Below are positions 31,313 to 43,636 of a stretch of 64,000 nt of DNA, one piece after another. The stretch lies in contig NC_063188.1 in assembly GCF_023159225.1 (NCBI RefSeq), forward strand, positions 15,831,086 to 15,895,085, given 5' to 3'. How positions within the stretch are numbered: the stretch's first letter is position 1; each line of letters begins with the position of its first letter. The stretch comes from Perognathus longimembris pacificus (lineage: Eukaryota > Chordata > Mammalia > Rodentia > Heteromyidae). The notes below the pieces were generated by a model. It worked only from the letters and a program-made list of their open reading frames with translations. It was not told the origin of the DNA and ran no database searches. A program made the translations under genes and the position numbers.

Positions 31313-32539
31313 CTAGATTAATGCAAAAACAATGTATGTATTTACCTGTGTTCAAGACCCAGCAGATAAATTACTATGGAGAAGCTATAATGCTTTGAGT
31401 GCTTATTAAACTGCAACTTAGGCAAATAAAAGCGCTTTGTGTCACTTTAGGTGGCTTCTTCCATTCATATATTTTATGCTACGTTTAATGTTACTGTTTC
31501 GGGCCATCTGATTCTGAATAACGGTTCTTTCTGAAATTTTAGATTTTTAGTTTCTTGGTACAAAAATATGGTGATTAATAGAAAAGGCATGTGTTGAAAG
31601 ACAGCAGAAGAGGAGGACTCCCAGCCAGATAGGTAATTCACATGTCAATTTTGTGGGTCACTCCTTCTGTCTTTTCACAGAGGCCTGGTAGCTCTCTCTT
31701 TTCTCACCCAGCAGGTTCACAACATATTTAGTGCCTGTGAAAAAGTTGTCCAAATTTGAAGGTGGATATGACAAGAAACCTTTTTAGGGGCACACAAATT
31801 GGGAAAAATTGCAGTGCAATCAAGGAACTATTTCGGAGGACATGGTTAATGCTTCTCTAATGAAGATGGCAGAACTGGCATAGAGGCCAGCTACTATAGG
31901 AATGGAAACCTTCAGCTGTCCAGACACCTGATGGAAATCTCATTCTGCTAAAAGCAGGGCATCTGATAAATTCAGGCTTTGCCTCGCTGACAATTCCATT
32001 TCTCAGAAGGTTACAGAAGCATTGAGGGGAAATGATGCTATGGATTTAATTATGATAGAATGGACTAGAATCCTGGGAGACAATAACCATATCATTTGGA
32101 AGTTCATAATAGAAACTTGATGGTTGTATTTCTAAAAGGGAAATTGGCTATGATATTTTTCTCTGAATCTTTTTAATTTTTAATTTCTTAAAATCTCTGA
32201 GGATAGTTTGACCAGAGCCAGCAAGACTCCAGAATTATAAGATGAAAATAGACTATTTTTTCTACTTTGAGAGCACGTCACAGAGCATGCGTACAGCTCA
32301 AGCTCAACTCTCCTGGGGATTGATAATCCTTACATAGCAATCTAAATTCCAACTGACAGAACCTTTCCTATACAGCAATCATCGTTTATGAGAGCCATTT
32401 CCATGGAATACAGATTGGTATGATCTTGTCTGAAAGATGATAAGTATTAGATTTTTCCAATCCTTTGATCAGATCATTTTCTCAGAACTTTTTGGTGTAT
32501 CTATATAGAGGAGAATTCAATCTAGGCCTCATGATCATG
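31311..32539. other. Unique sequence
   Basis: No exon or repeat recognised over about 1.2 kb. Confidence 0.4.
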
Positions 32540-32650
32540 CAGTCTGATTCATTCATGCATGCACTCAACAAATATTTAAACTACTTCCTGTGTTCACTTC
32601 TGTTCTGGCAGTTGAAGTCTAGTATAGTGTAGACAACTGGCTTGGTTTCT
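32540..32650 (-). repeat. Possible MIR/L2 3' end fragment
   Basis: GATTCATTCATGCATGCACT and CAACAAATATTTAAACTACT resemble the antisense 3' end of L2 or MIR. Confidence 0.35.
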
Positions 32651-32999
32651 TTAGGTCGTTTTTGGTTTTCACATGGAAAGTCTTGTGGCCTAGGGAACCT
32701 CTTAATCCCTGTGTGGGGTTTGACAATGCCACAGACATTCGTTATAATGTTAGCATGGCATGCTGCACTCCTTCTATCTCATCTTACATGACAGTGTTCA
32801 TCAACATTTCAACCATAAACTCAGATGTATTCCTGATACATGCATAGGGACAGCATTCCTGTATTAAAGGCTTCTAGGATACCCAGCTAGTCTTAGTGAA
32901 ATTATACTTAACAGTAAGTAGTGATTTTTCTATGCAAGCTACCCTGAAACCATTTAGTTTACTTCCTGTAACTGTACAATTGATTTTTCTTTAACCTCT
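32651..32999. other. Unassigned sequence
   Basis: A 61-codon plus-strand frame at 32662-32847 shows no family features. Confidence 0.35.
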
Positions 33000-33275
33000 A
33001 TGCTCAACTTTACCCTTTGCTGAACAATGCCTCATCTAGTTCAGTTTGACTCAGAGTTCCAGTCTGTTGAGGTCTTTTTGAATGCTAATTTGGATCTCCA
33101 AAACTTTACCTCTGACTTCTGGCTTTCGTTGTGTCATTAAAAATGGTACAAGTTTGCCTTCTGACTATTCATCTGAGTCATTTGATTAAAATGTTAAACA
33201 GAACAAGGTCTAGAGTATTTCACTAGAGACACGATTCCAATATAACATTGATCCATTAATCAATATGTTAGGAGA
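33000..33275. repeat. Possible very old amniote-wide repeat
   Basis: ATGTTAAACAGAACAAGGTC, TTTCACTAGAGACACGATT and ACATTGATCCATTAATCAA recall a conserved ancient interspersed repeat (CR1/L3-like). I cannot assign the family. Confidence 0.4.
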
Positions 33276-34285
33276 AATTTGTTAAACAGAGACCAAATCT
33301 TCAAATTTCCAGCTTACTGTATTACTCATGATTGGGGATACAGTCATGAGGTGAGAATACCAGGCGCAGATATAGTTCCTTTCATTTCTGTTTGCAGAAA
33401 ATGGGTAATAAGACTGAAAATGTGGCTGCAATAGCTGGAGAACACCAGGCTGATCTAAGAGAGAGAAAAACTCTCGGGAAGATGATCCAAAGGTCATACA
33501 AGTGAGAAAGACCAAAAGATGATGAGGTTTGAGAAGAAATATGTAGTTAAATGTCACAGTCTGCTGTTAAATGTGTGTGTGTAATAAATCTGCAGTCACA
33601 GAAAATACAAAATGAAGGGGTCTGGTGGTGTTTCAGTAAAACTTGGATTACAAAAACACATGCTGGGCCAGTTTTGACTGACAGGTTGTAGTTTGTGAAC
33701 ACAAGCTTTAGTTGATTCAGAATCTCCATTACAGAAATATCTTTAGGGATCGGAATTTCAGCTCAGCTGCCCTTACCTTTTTCTTCTATATGTCAAGCTC
33801 TTTCAGTACTAAATTTCTACAATACAGGTTGGGATTTTGTGAGCTTTATGTTTGTTCCAGCTCTCTTTCAGGATTATTTCTTTTAACCTTTGTCTTTTGT
33901 ACTCTAGAAGCATGGTTGGTTACTTTCTTCTTTAATCAGCAGGAATTTTGTTTTTGTGGTTTACGGTTCTTTGTTAATAACTACTGAACTCTTCCATTGT
34001 AGCACAGAGACAACCAATAGAGATTGCATGAATGAGTGGACATGACTGTCCTCCAATATAACTTTATTTACGAAAGCAGACGGTGGGCTAGATTAGACAT
34101 CATGCTGAAGTTCAGTAACTTCAGGTCTAGGAAGGATAACCAATATTCTTGAAATAATATCTGGAAGCTTGAACACTTTTTGTATTGCATGCTGCGTTAT
34201 ATTAATTGGAGACAATCCATGCCCTATAGACAACTACAAACTGCAAAGCCTTATTTATCCACATGTCTTGTGTCCTACATTAGAT
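33276..34285. other. Unique sequence
   Basis: A 91-codon minus-strand frame (33282-33557) and a 91-codon plus-strand frame (33712-33987) have no recognisable domains and are probably chance. Confidence 0.4.
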
Positions 34286-34290
34286 GTAAT

Positions 34291-34314
34291 ACACACACAC
34301 ACACACACACACAC
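34291..34314. repeat. (AC)n microsatellite
   Basis: Twelve AC units next to a minus-strand composite SINE. Confidence 0.9.
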
Positions 34315-34315
34315 A

Positions 34316-34553
34316 ATTTTTTCTGGTACTGAGGCTTGATCTACATTCCTCTTTGGCTTTTCTACTCATGGTTGACAATCTATCATTGTGCCATGATGCT
34401 TCTACTTCCAGCTTTTTGCTTCTACTTTCAGCTTTCTTAATTAGAAGTAAGAATATTGAAGATGTGTCTTCCCTGATTAGCTTCAAACTGCAATTCTTAA
34501 CTCTCAGCCTCCCGAGTAACTAAGACTATAGCAGTGACCTACCATACTGGCAG
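34316..34553 (-). repeat. Old B1-Geo-like SINE
   Basis: GCTTGATCTACATTCCTC and CTCAGCCTCCCGAGTAACTA mark a diverged antisense composite; the (AC)n is at its 3' tail side. Confidence 0.65.
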
Positions 34554-34555
34554 CA

Positions 34556-34556
34556 T

Positions 34557-34581
<25 letters not shown>
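34556..34581. repeat. (TC)n microsatellite
   Basis: Thirteen TC units, followed by imperfect TC. Confidence 0.9.
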
Positions 34582-34589
<8 letters not shown>

Positions 34590-34636
34590 CTCTGTCTCTC
34601 TCTGTCATGTTATATGCACATATAATATATATGCAC

Positions 34637-34836
34637 TGGTTCTAGGGCTTGAACTCAGGGCGTGGGCATTGTCCCTGAGTTTTTGTGCTCAAGGCCAGTG
34701 TCCTATCATTTGAGCTACAGTACCACTTGTTGCTTTTGATTTTTTTTTTTGGCACAGATTGGCTTTAAATTGTGACCCTCAAATTTCATCCTCTTGAGTA
34801 GCTAGGATGATAGGTGTGGGCCACCGGCATCTGAAC
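34637..34836 (-). repeat. Old B1-Geo composite SINE
   Basis: TAGGGCTTGAACTCAGGGC, ATTTGAGCTACAGTACCAC and TTGAGTAGCTAGGATGATAG give the antisense Geo and B1 order. Confidence 0.78.
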
Positions 34837-35479
34837 AGCATTCAATATTTTTAATGAAGAATTTTTCAGTTGCTGAAGTTTGACTTCAGCTTGCATCCAT
34901 TTCCTGTTTCATATTTTTATTCCTGAACTGATAGACTGATAGTCTAAGTCACATTAAAGAGTAATTACTGAGAGGTAAACAACATTTTTTATGGCCCTCT
35001 GTGCCCTTTGGATCCCCAATGGAACTAAGGAGGGGAAACATTCTGTTCATTTCACAATCTCAGTCTTCTCTGAAGGCTGCCTTGAAGGAAGCCTGCCAAT
35101 TTTTGTATCCCCTGACCCTGGAATGAAATTTCTGCCAATTTAATTATGAAGTGTTAGCAATTAGCAGGAATTAGTACTCATCAAGTCAAAAGTTCAGATT
35201 TCCTTCACTGGAACTAACTCATACCCTAAGCACGCTGACCATCACTTGCAAAGCTGTCTTATCTTCCATTGCTCCAGAGGTTATGGACTTTCTGGGGTGA
35301 GTTAAAGCTATTACTGGAAATGGCCATTTGGAAGAGCAAATGACTGAGAGAAGGTGCTAGTATGTATCATTACAAGGCAGGATCCTCACAAAACAAAAAA
35401 GCCACACAAAAGCCATGCAAGCATATACATTGCTCATGTTCAATCATGTTTTATTCCTTGACTTTAGAATAAGTTCTAG
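34837..35479. other. Unassigned sequence
   Basis: Nothing recognised. Confidence 0.35.
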
Positions 35480-35888
35480 ATCCTCAGCTGTACAAACCAT
35501 AGTAAAGCCACTAGCACAACTATGTTCATCACAACACAATTTGCCATCACTAAAATATGGAGCCAATTCAGATGCCCCTCAGTAGATGGGTGGATCAAGA
35601 ACATGTGATGCATATACACAATGGAATTCTATGCCTCTATCAGAAAGAATGACATTGTCCCATTCATAAGGAAATGGAAGGACTTGGAAAAAATCATACT
35701 AAATGAAGTGAGCCAAAGAACCAAAGAAACATGGACTCGGGAATAATTAGTACATGTCTAGGATAATCCTAGCAGAAGATCACAATAGCTCAATAGCTAT
35801 CTTCATATGAACACATAAAATGATACTAAGCAAAATGAACTCCAAGTTATGGAAATAGATAGTTTATCATTGTTGTTTTTATTTTCAA
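35480..35888 (+). repeat. L1 ORF2 C-terminal end
   Basis: AGTAAAGCCACTAGCACAAC, ACACAATGGAATTCTATGCC and AAATGAAGTGAGCCAAAGAA match 45.4-45.65 kb in sense. It is truncated at both ends. Confidence 0.88.
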
Positions 35889-35898
35889 CAAAATTCTT

Positions 35899-36102
35899 TT
35901 TTTTTTTTTTGGCCAGTCCTGGGCCTTGAACTCAGGGCCTGAGCACTGTCCCTGGCTTCTTCCCGCTCAAGGCTAGCACTCCGCCACTTGAGCCACAGCG
36001 CTGCTTCTGGCCGTTTTCTGTATATGTGGTGCTGGGGAATTGAACCTAGGGCCTTGTGTATCCGAGGCAGGCACTCTTGCCACTAGGCTATATCCCCAGC
36101 CC
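35899..36102 (-). repeat. IDL-Geo SINE, young-type subfamily
   Basis: CTTCCCGCTCAAGG and TGTATCCGAGGCAGGC are the diagnostic bases. TSD CAAAATTCTT at 35889-35898 and 36103-36112. Confidence 0.95.
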
Positions 36103-36300
36103 CAAAATTCTTATTTTATCTGAAGCTTTAACTTAATTGAAATCCTGTATATTTCCCGGAGTTTATTCAATGCATAATTTCAACTATTGAGTACACATTT
36201 CTTTCTCTTTTAGCATTTACTTGTTTCAGTTTTGCTGTCAATCTTTTTCACTATCACATATTATTATTTACTATCATGTATTATTTGTATAAATGGTGAT

Positions 36301-36635
36301 ATTCTCTTCTTTTTTTAAAATTTTTATTGCCAAACTGATGTACAGAGAGGTTACAGTTTCATCTGTTAGGCATGGGATACATTTCTTGTACTGTTTGTTA
36401 CCTCCTCCCTCATTCCCCCAAAGCAATTTGACTCCTTTTTTTTTTGCCAGTCCTGGGCCTTGGACTCAGGGTCTGAGCACTGTCCCTGGCTTCTTTTTGC
36501 TCAAGGCTAGCACTCTGCCACTTGGGCCACAGCGCCACTTCTGGCTTTTCCTATATATGTGGTGCTAAGGAATCGAACCCAGGGCTTCATGTATACGAGG
36601 CAAGCACTCTTGCCACTAGGCCATATTCCCAGCCC
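36301..36635 (-). repeat. IDL-Geo SINE directly joined to a short L1 3' UTR, one flanking repeat pair
   Basis: 36301-36436 is antisense L1 3' UTR (TTTTTATTGCCAAACTGATG, GTACAGAGAGGTTACAG) beginning with the T-run of its tail. 36437-36635 is a complete antisense IDL-Geo with its own short A tail. TAAATGGTG occurs just left (about 36290-36299) and just right (36637-36645) of the pair, followed by RYATT in both. One insertion event for both pieces is possible; independent insertions cannot be excluded. Confidence 0.75.
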
Positions 36636-37059
36636 TTAAATGGTGGCATTTTAATACACATATAATATACTTTTATCATATTTGTCCCCATATTATTCAT
36701 TATTCATATTCATAAGTACATCTTTTCCCTTTTGCTTAGTATCATCTGTTCCCTCATTCTCTCATTCCCTCTGTCCCTTCTCTGCCCATGAGTTGCTCAG
36801 TTCATTTTCATCAATGTCCAGTGCAGCCAGTGGGTCCCACTGCTGCACATTTTCCACTCATTCTGTACCCTCCCGCCACCTTCCCTCAGACGTATCAGGT
36901 AAAGAATACAGAATCTTCTAAATACAAAAGGACAAATTAAGAAAAAAGTCATTTGCTTCCATACCTTTGGAGTTTGTTTCAGTATGTATGTTATTTTATA
37001 TACACATGAAGAGGTAATACAACTTGGTGATTTTCTCCTCAAACTATTCTCTTTTGGTC

Positions 37060-40000
37060 TCCCTGCATATGAGTGTCTAGAATCCTGTCATGTCCCATTT
37101 ATATTTTAAATCTAACTTTTGCATATCCAGGAGAACATGTACTATTTATCTGTCTCATCTTGGCTTAACTCAACATGATTTGTTCTAGTTCCATCCATTT
37201 CCCTGTGAATGCCATTATTTTATCCTTTACCCCTCATACTAGCTGTGCAAAATTCCACTGCATGTAAGTGCCACATTTTTTGGATCTATTATGGGGCATC
37301 TGGGTTGTTTCTGTATCTTGGCTTTTGGGAATAGTGCAGCAATGTACATGATGTGCAAGTGTCCTAGAAGTGCTATGGCTGGATCGTAGGGAAGGTCTAT
37401 GTTTAGTTTTTTGAGGAACCTCCAGAATGCTTTCCAGAGTGGTTGTATTAGTGTAGTGCCGTAGAGTGTTTTTCTACATATCCCACCAGCATTTGTTGTT
37501 TGAATTCAGAATATTGGCCAGTCTAACTGGGGAAACGCTATCTCAGGGTTGTTTTGATTTGCATTTCCTTTATGGCCAGGGATGATGAGCATTTCCTCAA
37601 GTGTTTCTTTGCCATTTTTACCTCTTCTTCTGAAAAGTCTCTCCTTAGCTCCCTTGACCATTTAGTGATTGGTTTATTGGGTTTGGGAGGGGTTAGTGTC
37701 TTGAGCTCCTCATATGTAACCTATCTTATGCCTTTGTCTGATGTATTGCTGGTAAAGATCTTTTCCCAATTTGTTGACTGTCTTTCTAGTTAGGTAGCTA
37801 TGACTTTAGCTGTGCAAGAACTTTTATTTTCATGTAAAGTCTGTCTCTCCAATCTGTTGTGCCCATGAGACTCTATTCAGGAAGTTCCTGCCTATGCCTA
37901 TAAATTCTAATGTCTCTCCTACTCTGTCTTGTGGTAGATTTAGTGTTTCAGATTTGATGTTGAGATCTTTAATCCATTTGAACTGATGTTAGTACATGGT
38001 GACAAGCAGGGATACGCTTTTAGTTTTCTGAATGTGGCTGGCCACATTTCCCCAACACCAACAGTTAAAGAGGTGATGTTTTTTCCACTGTAGATCTTTG
38101 GCTCCTTTGTAGAATATCAGATGATTGTAAATATGTGGTTTTATTTCTGGGTCTTCTAATCTGTTCCATTGATCTTTGGGTCTATTTTTGTGCCAATACC
38201 AAGTTGTTTTTGTTATTTTGGCTCTATAATAGAGTTGGAAAATCTGGTATTGTGATACTGTCTGCATTGCTTCTTTTGCCTAGATTTGCTTTGAGTATTC
38301 CCGGTCTTTTGTTGTTCCATGTGAATTTTTGGCCTGTTTTCTCTATTTCAGTAAAGAACCTCACTGAGATTTGGTAGGGATGGCACTGAATTTGTATATG
38401 ATTTTTGGAATTATGGCCATTTTCACAACATTGATTCTACCTATCCATGAACATGGAAGGCCTTTCCATTTCATGGTGTCCTCTGATTTTTTTTATTTAG
38501 CTTTTTGTAGTTTTCATTAAATATGTCCTTTACATCTTTGGTTAGGTTTATTCCTAGATAATTTTTTGAGGCTATTGCAAATGGGTTGTTTTCATGATTT
38601 CCCTTTCTGCTCGTATATTGTTGGCATACAGAAAGGCTATGCCTTTTATGGGTTAAATTTGTATCCTGCTACTTTGCCAAAGTGGTCTATTAGTTCTAGG
38701 AGTTTGAGTGGAGGTTTTTGGTTCCTACAGGGATAATAAGATCATGTCATCTGCAAACAGGGATAGTTTAATTTCTTCTTTCCCGATATGGATCCCTTTA
38801 ATGTCCTTTTCTTGCCTTATTGCTCTGGCTAAGAATTCCAGAACTATGCTGAGGAGAGTCAGCATCCTTGCCTTTTTCCTGATTTTAGGGGAAATGGTAT
38901 TAGCCTTTCCTCATTTAGTATGACATTGGCTGTTGGTCTGTCATATATGGCTTTTATTGTTTTAAAGAATGTTCCGTCTATTTCTAGTTTCTGTAGAGTT
39001 TTTAACATGAATGGATGTTGTATTTTTGTCGAAGGCTTTTCTACATCTTTGAGACGATCATGTGGTTCTTCACCTTGGCTCTGTTGATGTGGTGAATTAC
39101 ATTTATGGATTTGCACATATTAAACCAGCCTTGCATCCATGGGATGAAGCTTACTTGGTCATAATGTATGATTTTTAAAATTTGTTTCTGGATTCTGTTG
39201 ACTAATGTTTTATTGAGGAACTTTGCATCTGTGTTCATCAGCGAGATTGTTCTGTAGTTCTTGTTTATTGTTGGGTCATTACCTGGTTTTGCAATGAGTG
39301 TGATATTGGCTTCATAGGATGAGTTTGGAATTGCTAACTTAACTTCTATTTCATGGCAAAGCTTGGGGAGTGTTGGTATTAGTTCCTCATCTGTGAATCC
39401 ATCTGGGTCTGGGCTTTTCCTTGTTGGAAGGCTTCTGATTACTTCCTATATCTCATTGTATGTGAATGATTTGTTTAGTTGATGTATATCTTCTTGGTTC
39501 ACTCTGGGCAATTTCTATGTTTCTAGAAATTCATCCCTTTCTGCTAGGATTTTCTTCCTTTTAGAAATAGTTCTTTATAATAATTTGGATTTCTTGGAGG
39601 TTTATTGTAATTTTTCCTGTGACATCCCTGATGTTATTGATTTGAGTCTCCTCTATGTTTTCATTAATCTTGCAAGTGGTCCATCAATTTTATTAATTTT
39701 CTCAAAGAAAAACAGCTTTTTGTGTCATTGATTTCATAGTTTTTTTTTCTCAATGATTTCTGCCCTATCTTAGTTCTCTCTCTCCATCTAGGTTAAATTT
39801 AATTTTTTCTTGATTTTCTAGCAGTTTTAATTGCAACATTAGGCTATTTACTTGATCTGCTTCTGTTTTCTTTATGTGTGCACTTAATGCTATGAACTTT
39901 TCCCTCAGCACTGCTTTTGCTGTATCCCAGAGGTTCCTTTTGTGATGTGTTTTCATTCTCATTGAATAGTAAGAACCTTCTAATCTCTTCCATAATTTCT

Positions 40001-40980
40001 TCGGCGTCCCAGGCATTATTCAGTGGTGTGCTGCTCAGCCTCCATGTATTTAAGTAACTTATACACTATGCTTTATTGTTAAGAACTAGTTTGATTCCAT
40101 TATGGTTGGACAGGATGCAAGGGATTGTGTCAATCCTCTTAAATTTGGTTAGGTTCTTTGTAAAGTCATTTTTTTTTTGCCAATCCTGCGGCTTGGACTC
40201 AGGGCCTGAGCACTGTCCCTGGTTTCTCTTTGCTCAAGGCTGGCACTCTACTACTTGAGCCACAGCGCCACATCTGGTTTTTTTTCTATATGTGGAATTG
40301 AACCCAGGGCTTCATGTATACGAGGCAAACCCTCTACCACTAGGCCATATTCCCAGCCCTTGCTTAGGTGTGCACTGTTATGATCTGTTTTGCAGCATGT
40401 TCCATGGGCAGCTTAGAAGAATGTGAATTGGGTGGTTGTTGGGTGGAATACTCTGTAGATAGATGTCTGTTAGTCCATTTGGTTTGTGGTCTCATTTAGT
40501 TCAGAGGCGTCTTTGCTTGTCTTTTGTTTTGTTGACCTGTCTTTTGGTGAGAATGAGGTATTAAGACCTCCTACTGTTTTTGGATTTGAGTCTACTCTGT
40601 TCTGTAAATCCAAAAGTGTTTGTTTAACATATTTAGGTGCCCCATTGCTTGCACAGATATTGACAATTGTGATTTCCTCTTCATGGATCATTTCCTTTAT
40701 TACTATGTAATGACCTTCCTTGTCTTTTTGTACTGAATTTAAATGAGAAGTCTATTTTATCAGATATCAGTATGACTACTCCTGCCTACTTGCAGGATGC
40801 ATTTGCATGGAAGATCTTTTTCCATTCCTTCACTCAGAGTTTCTTTTTATCTTTGGCTCTGAAATGGGAATGGGTCTCCTGGAGACAAGAAATGGATTGA
40901 TCTTTTTTTTAAATTGAATCTGCAGTTCTTTTTCTTTTGGTTGGGGAACTGAGTACATTAATGTTTAGGGTTATTATTCT
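37060..40980 (-). pseudogene. ORF2 (L1): Old L1 ORF2 remnant
   Basis: Read 3' to 5' on the plus strand. The endonuclease is at about 40980-40365, with an S-P-K-D-R-S-T-K-Q-K-T segment near 40530. The reverse transcriptase is at about 39550-38300, and its FADD catalytic box is intact at 38746-38757. The C-terminal region lies at about 38250-37060 (Trp-Tyr-Trp near 38200). Motifs come from several frames, so this is not a working gene. The encoded protein would nick target DNA and reverse-transcribe the element's RNA. Confidence 0.85.
40168..40359 (-). repeat. IDL-Geo SINE inside the old L1
   Basis: Full dimer with a small deletion in the IDL half (TATATGTGGAATTGAACCC). It lies between the endonuclease and reverse-transcriptase segments. 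TSD not resolved. Confidence 0.88.
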
Positions 40981-41328
40981 GAGTGTGTTATGTTTCCTAC
41001 CATTTTTTTGATTTCCTGTCTTTTGCTTCTTTCCTCTTCCTGTGCTCACTAAACTGATCTTCTCGTGATTTTTGTCTGATGTATTTCCTTGACTTTGATT
41101 GTTTTCATCAGATTGTATTTCTTCCATTAGTATTCTTTGTAGTGCTGGTTTAGTGTTTATGAATTCCTCTAATTTTTGTTTGCAATGAAAGGTTTTAGTT
41201 TCATCATCAAATGTAAATGATAGCTTCATTGTGTATACCAGTTTGAATTGGTAGTTGTTGATCTTCAGTGCTTGGATAATATCTTTCCAGGCTTTCCTTG
41301 CATTGAGGGTTTGTGTGGAGAGGTTCAC
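40909..41328 (-). pseudogene. ORF1 (L1): Old L1 ORF1 C-terminus in frame with ORF2 start
   Basis: A 139-codon open frame. Residues 1-75 hold the ORF1 C-terminal domain wording (LNARKAWKDIIQALK, YTMKLSFTF, NTKPALQRIL), which binds L1 RNA. Residues 76-112 are a basic linker. Residues 114-139 read LRIITLNINVLSSPTKRKR, the N-terminus of ORF2. In active L1s these two are separate frames, so here mutation has joined them or the family differs. Confidence 0.8.
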
Positions 41329-43590
41329 ACTCTGATTTTCTTTTCATTTTAATATAGTTCCTTCTTTCATTTTGCAGCATTTAAAATCAATTCCTTATTA
41401 TTTATGTCTAATGTTTTTACAATGATGTGTATAGAAGTGTTTCTTTTAGGGTTCTGTCTAGTAAGTGTTCTATTATGCAGACAGGTTTTCTCTCTTAAGA
41501 GTTTAGATTTGAGTTGGGGATTTCAACACTCCACTATCACCTCTGGACAGATCAACACGCCAAAAACTGAACAAAGAAACCACAGAACTAAATAATTGCA
41601 TAGGGCAACTAGACTTAACCGACATCTGCAGAATACTCCACCCAGCAACAATGGAATACACATTCTTCTCCGCAGCACATGGGACATTCTCCAAAGTAGA
41701 TCACATCTTAGGGCACAAAGAAAATCTGTACAAATTCAGAAGTATCAAAACCATTCCCTGCATTCTCTCTGACCACAATGGAATAAAATTAGAGCTCAAC
41801 TCAAACAGCCACTACAGAAAATCCTATAATTCATGGAGACTAAACAACACACTGCTGAACCATCAGTGGGTCATTGAAGAAATTAAAATGGAAATTCAAA
41901 TGTTTATGGAATTCAAACAAGATGAGGACACAAAGTACCAGCTCCTTTGGGACACAGCAAAGGCACTACTCAAAGGAAAATTTATGTCTTTGAGTGCATA
42001 CACCAACAAACTGCAGAAACAGCAACTCAATAATTTAAGGAAGCACCTTAATTTCCTTGAAAGAGAACAACAAGCCAAACCCCAAGTCAATAGAAGAAAG
42101 CAAATAATTAAAATCAAATCAGAATTAAATCAATTAGAGTAGAAAAAAACCATCAAAAGAATAAACAAAACAAAGAGTTGGTTCTTTGAAAAAACCAAGA
42201 TATACAGACCCCTGGCAAACCTGACCAAAAAACGAAGGCAGCAAATTCAAATAAACAAGATAAGAGATGAAACAGGTAACATCACCACAGAAATAACCGA
42301 AGCTCAGAAAATAATAAGGGACTATTTTGCAAACCTTTATACCAACAAATTCGAGAACTTGGAAGAAATGGATGATTTCCTACAAAAAATTCATACCCCA
42401 AACTTAACCATGAAAATTTAAACCTTCTAAACAGACCCATATACAGAATTAAAATAGAAATGGCAATAAATGATCTCCCATCCAAGAAAAGCCCAGGTCA
42501 AGATGGATTCACTGCAGAATTCTACAAGGCCTTCAAAACAGAACTCACACCAATATTTCTCAAACTCCTCAATGAAATTGAAAGAGAACGTTCACTACCA
42601 GACACATTCTATAAAGCCAGTATAACCCTCATCCGAAAGCCAGGCAGGGACTCATCATGGAAAGAGGACTATAGATCGATTTCCCTGATGAACATAGACG
42701 CAAAAATTCTCAACAAAATTCTGGCCAATTGACTTCAACAGGTCATCAAAAAAATCATACACCACGATCAAACTGGATTCATCCCAGGGATGCAAAGTTG
42801 GTTTAATATACGCAAGTCAATTAATGTAATCCACCACATCAACCAGAGCAAGGTAAAGAACCACATGGTTTTATCTCTGGATGTGGAAAAAGCATTAGAT
42901 AAAATCCAGCACTCATTTATGCTAAAAGCCCTGGAAAAACTGGGATTCCAGGGAACATTCCTGAATATAATCAAGGCAGTTTATGACAAACCAACAGCAA
43001 GCATAACTCTAAATGGGGAAAAACTAAAGCCATTCCCTTTAAAATCAGGAATAAGGCAGGGATGTCCACTCTCTCCCCTGCTCTTCAACATAGTACTAGA
43101 ATTCCTAGCCAGAGCAATTAGGCAAGAAGAAAATATAAAGGGGATCCAAATAGGAAAAGATGAAGTTAAACTTTCTCTCTTCGCAGGTGACATGATCCTA
43201 TACCTAAAGAACCCCATAGACTCTACCCCCAAGCTACTAGTGCTGATCCAAAACTTTGGTGAAATTGCAGGATATAAAATAAAACCTCAAAAATCAACGG
43301 CCTTTGTCTATGCTAACGACCCGAAGACCGAGGCTGAAATCAAGAAAGCAACTCCTTTTGCAATAGCCCCCCAAAACATAAAATACCTAGGAATAACCTT
43401 AACCAAAGAAGTGAAAGACCTCTTTGAGGAGAACTTTAAAAGCTTGAAAAACAAAATTAAGTCAGAACTAAGGAAATGGATAAACCTCCCATGCTCCTGG
43501 ATTGGGAGGATTAATATAATCAAAATGGCAACATTGCCAAAGGCTATCTACAAATTCAATGCAATACCCATTAATGTCCCAACACCATTT

Positions 43591-43593
<3 letters not shown>

Positions 43594-43633
<40 letters not shown>

Positions 43634-43636
43634 TTT
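43594..43636. repeat. (TTTA)n tract, tail of the nested L1
   Basis: About ten TTTA units. Confidence 0.95.

Noticed and set aside
33282..33987. Two 91-codon frames in unique sequence
   Set aside because: No recognisable domain and no splice or codon-use signal; lengths are within chance for a window this size.
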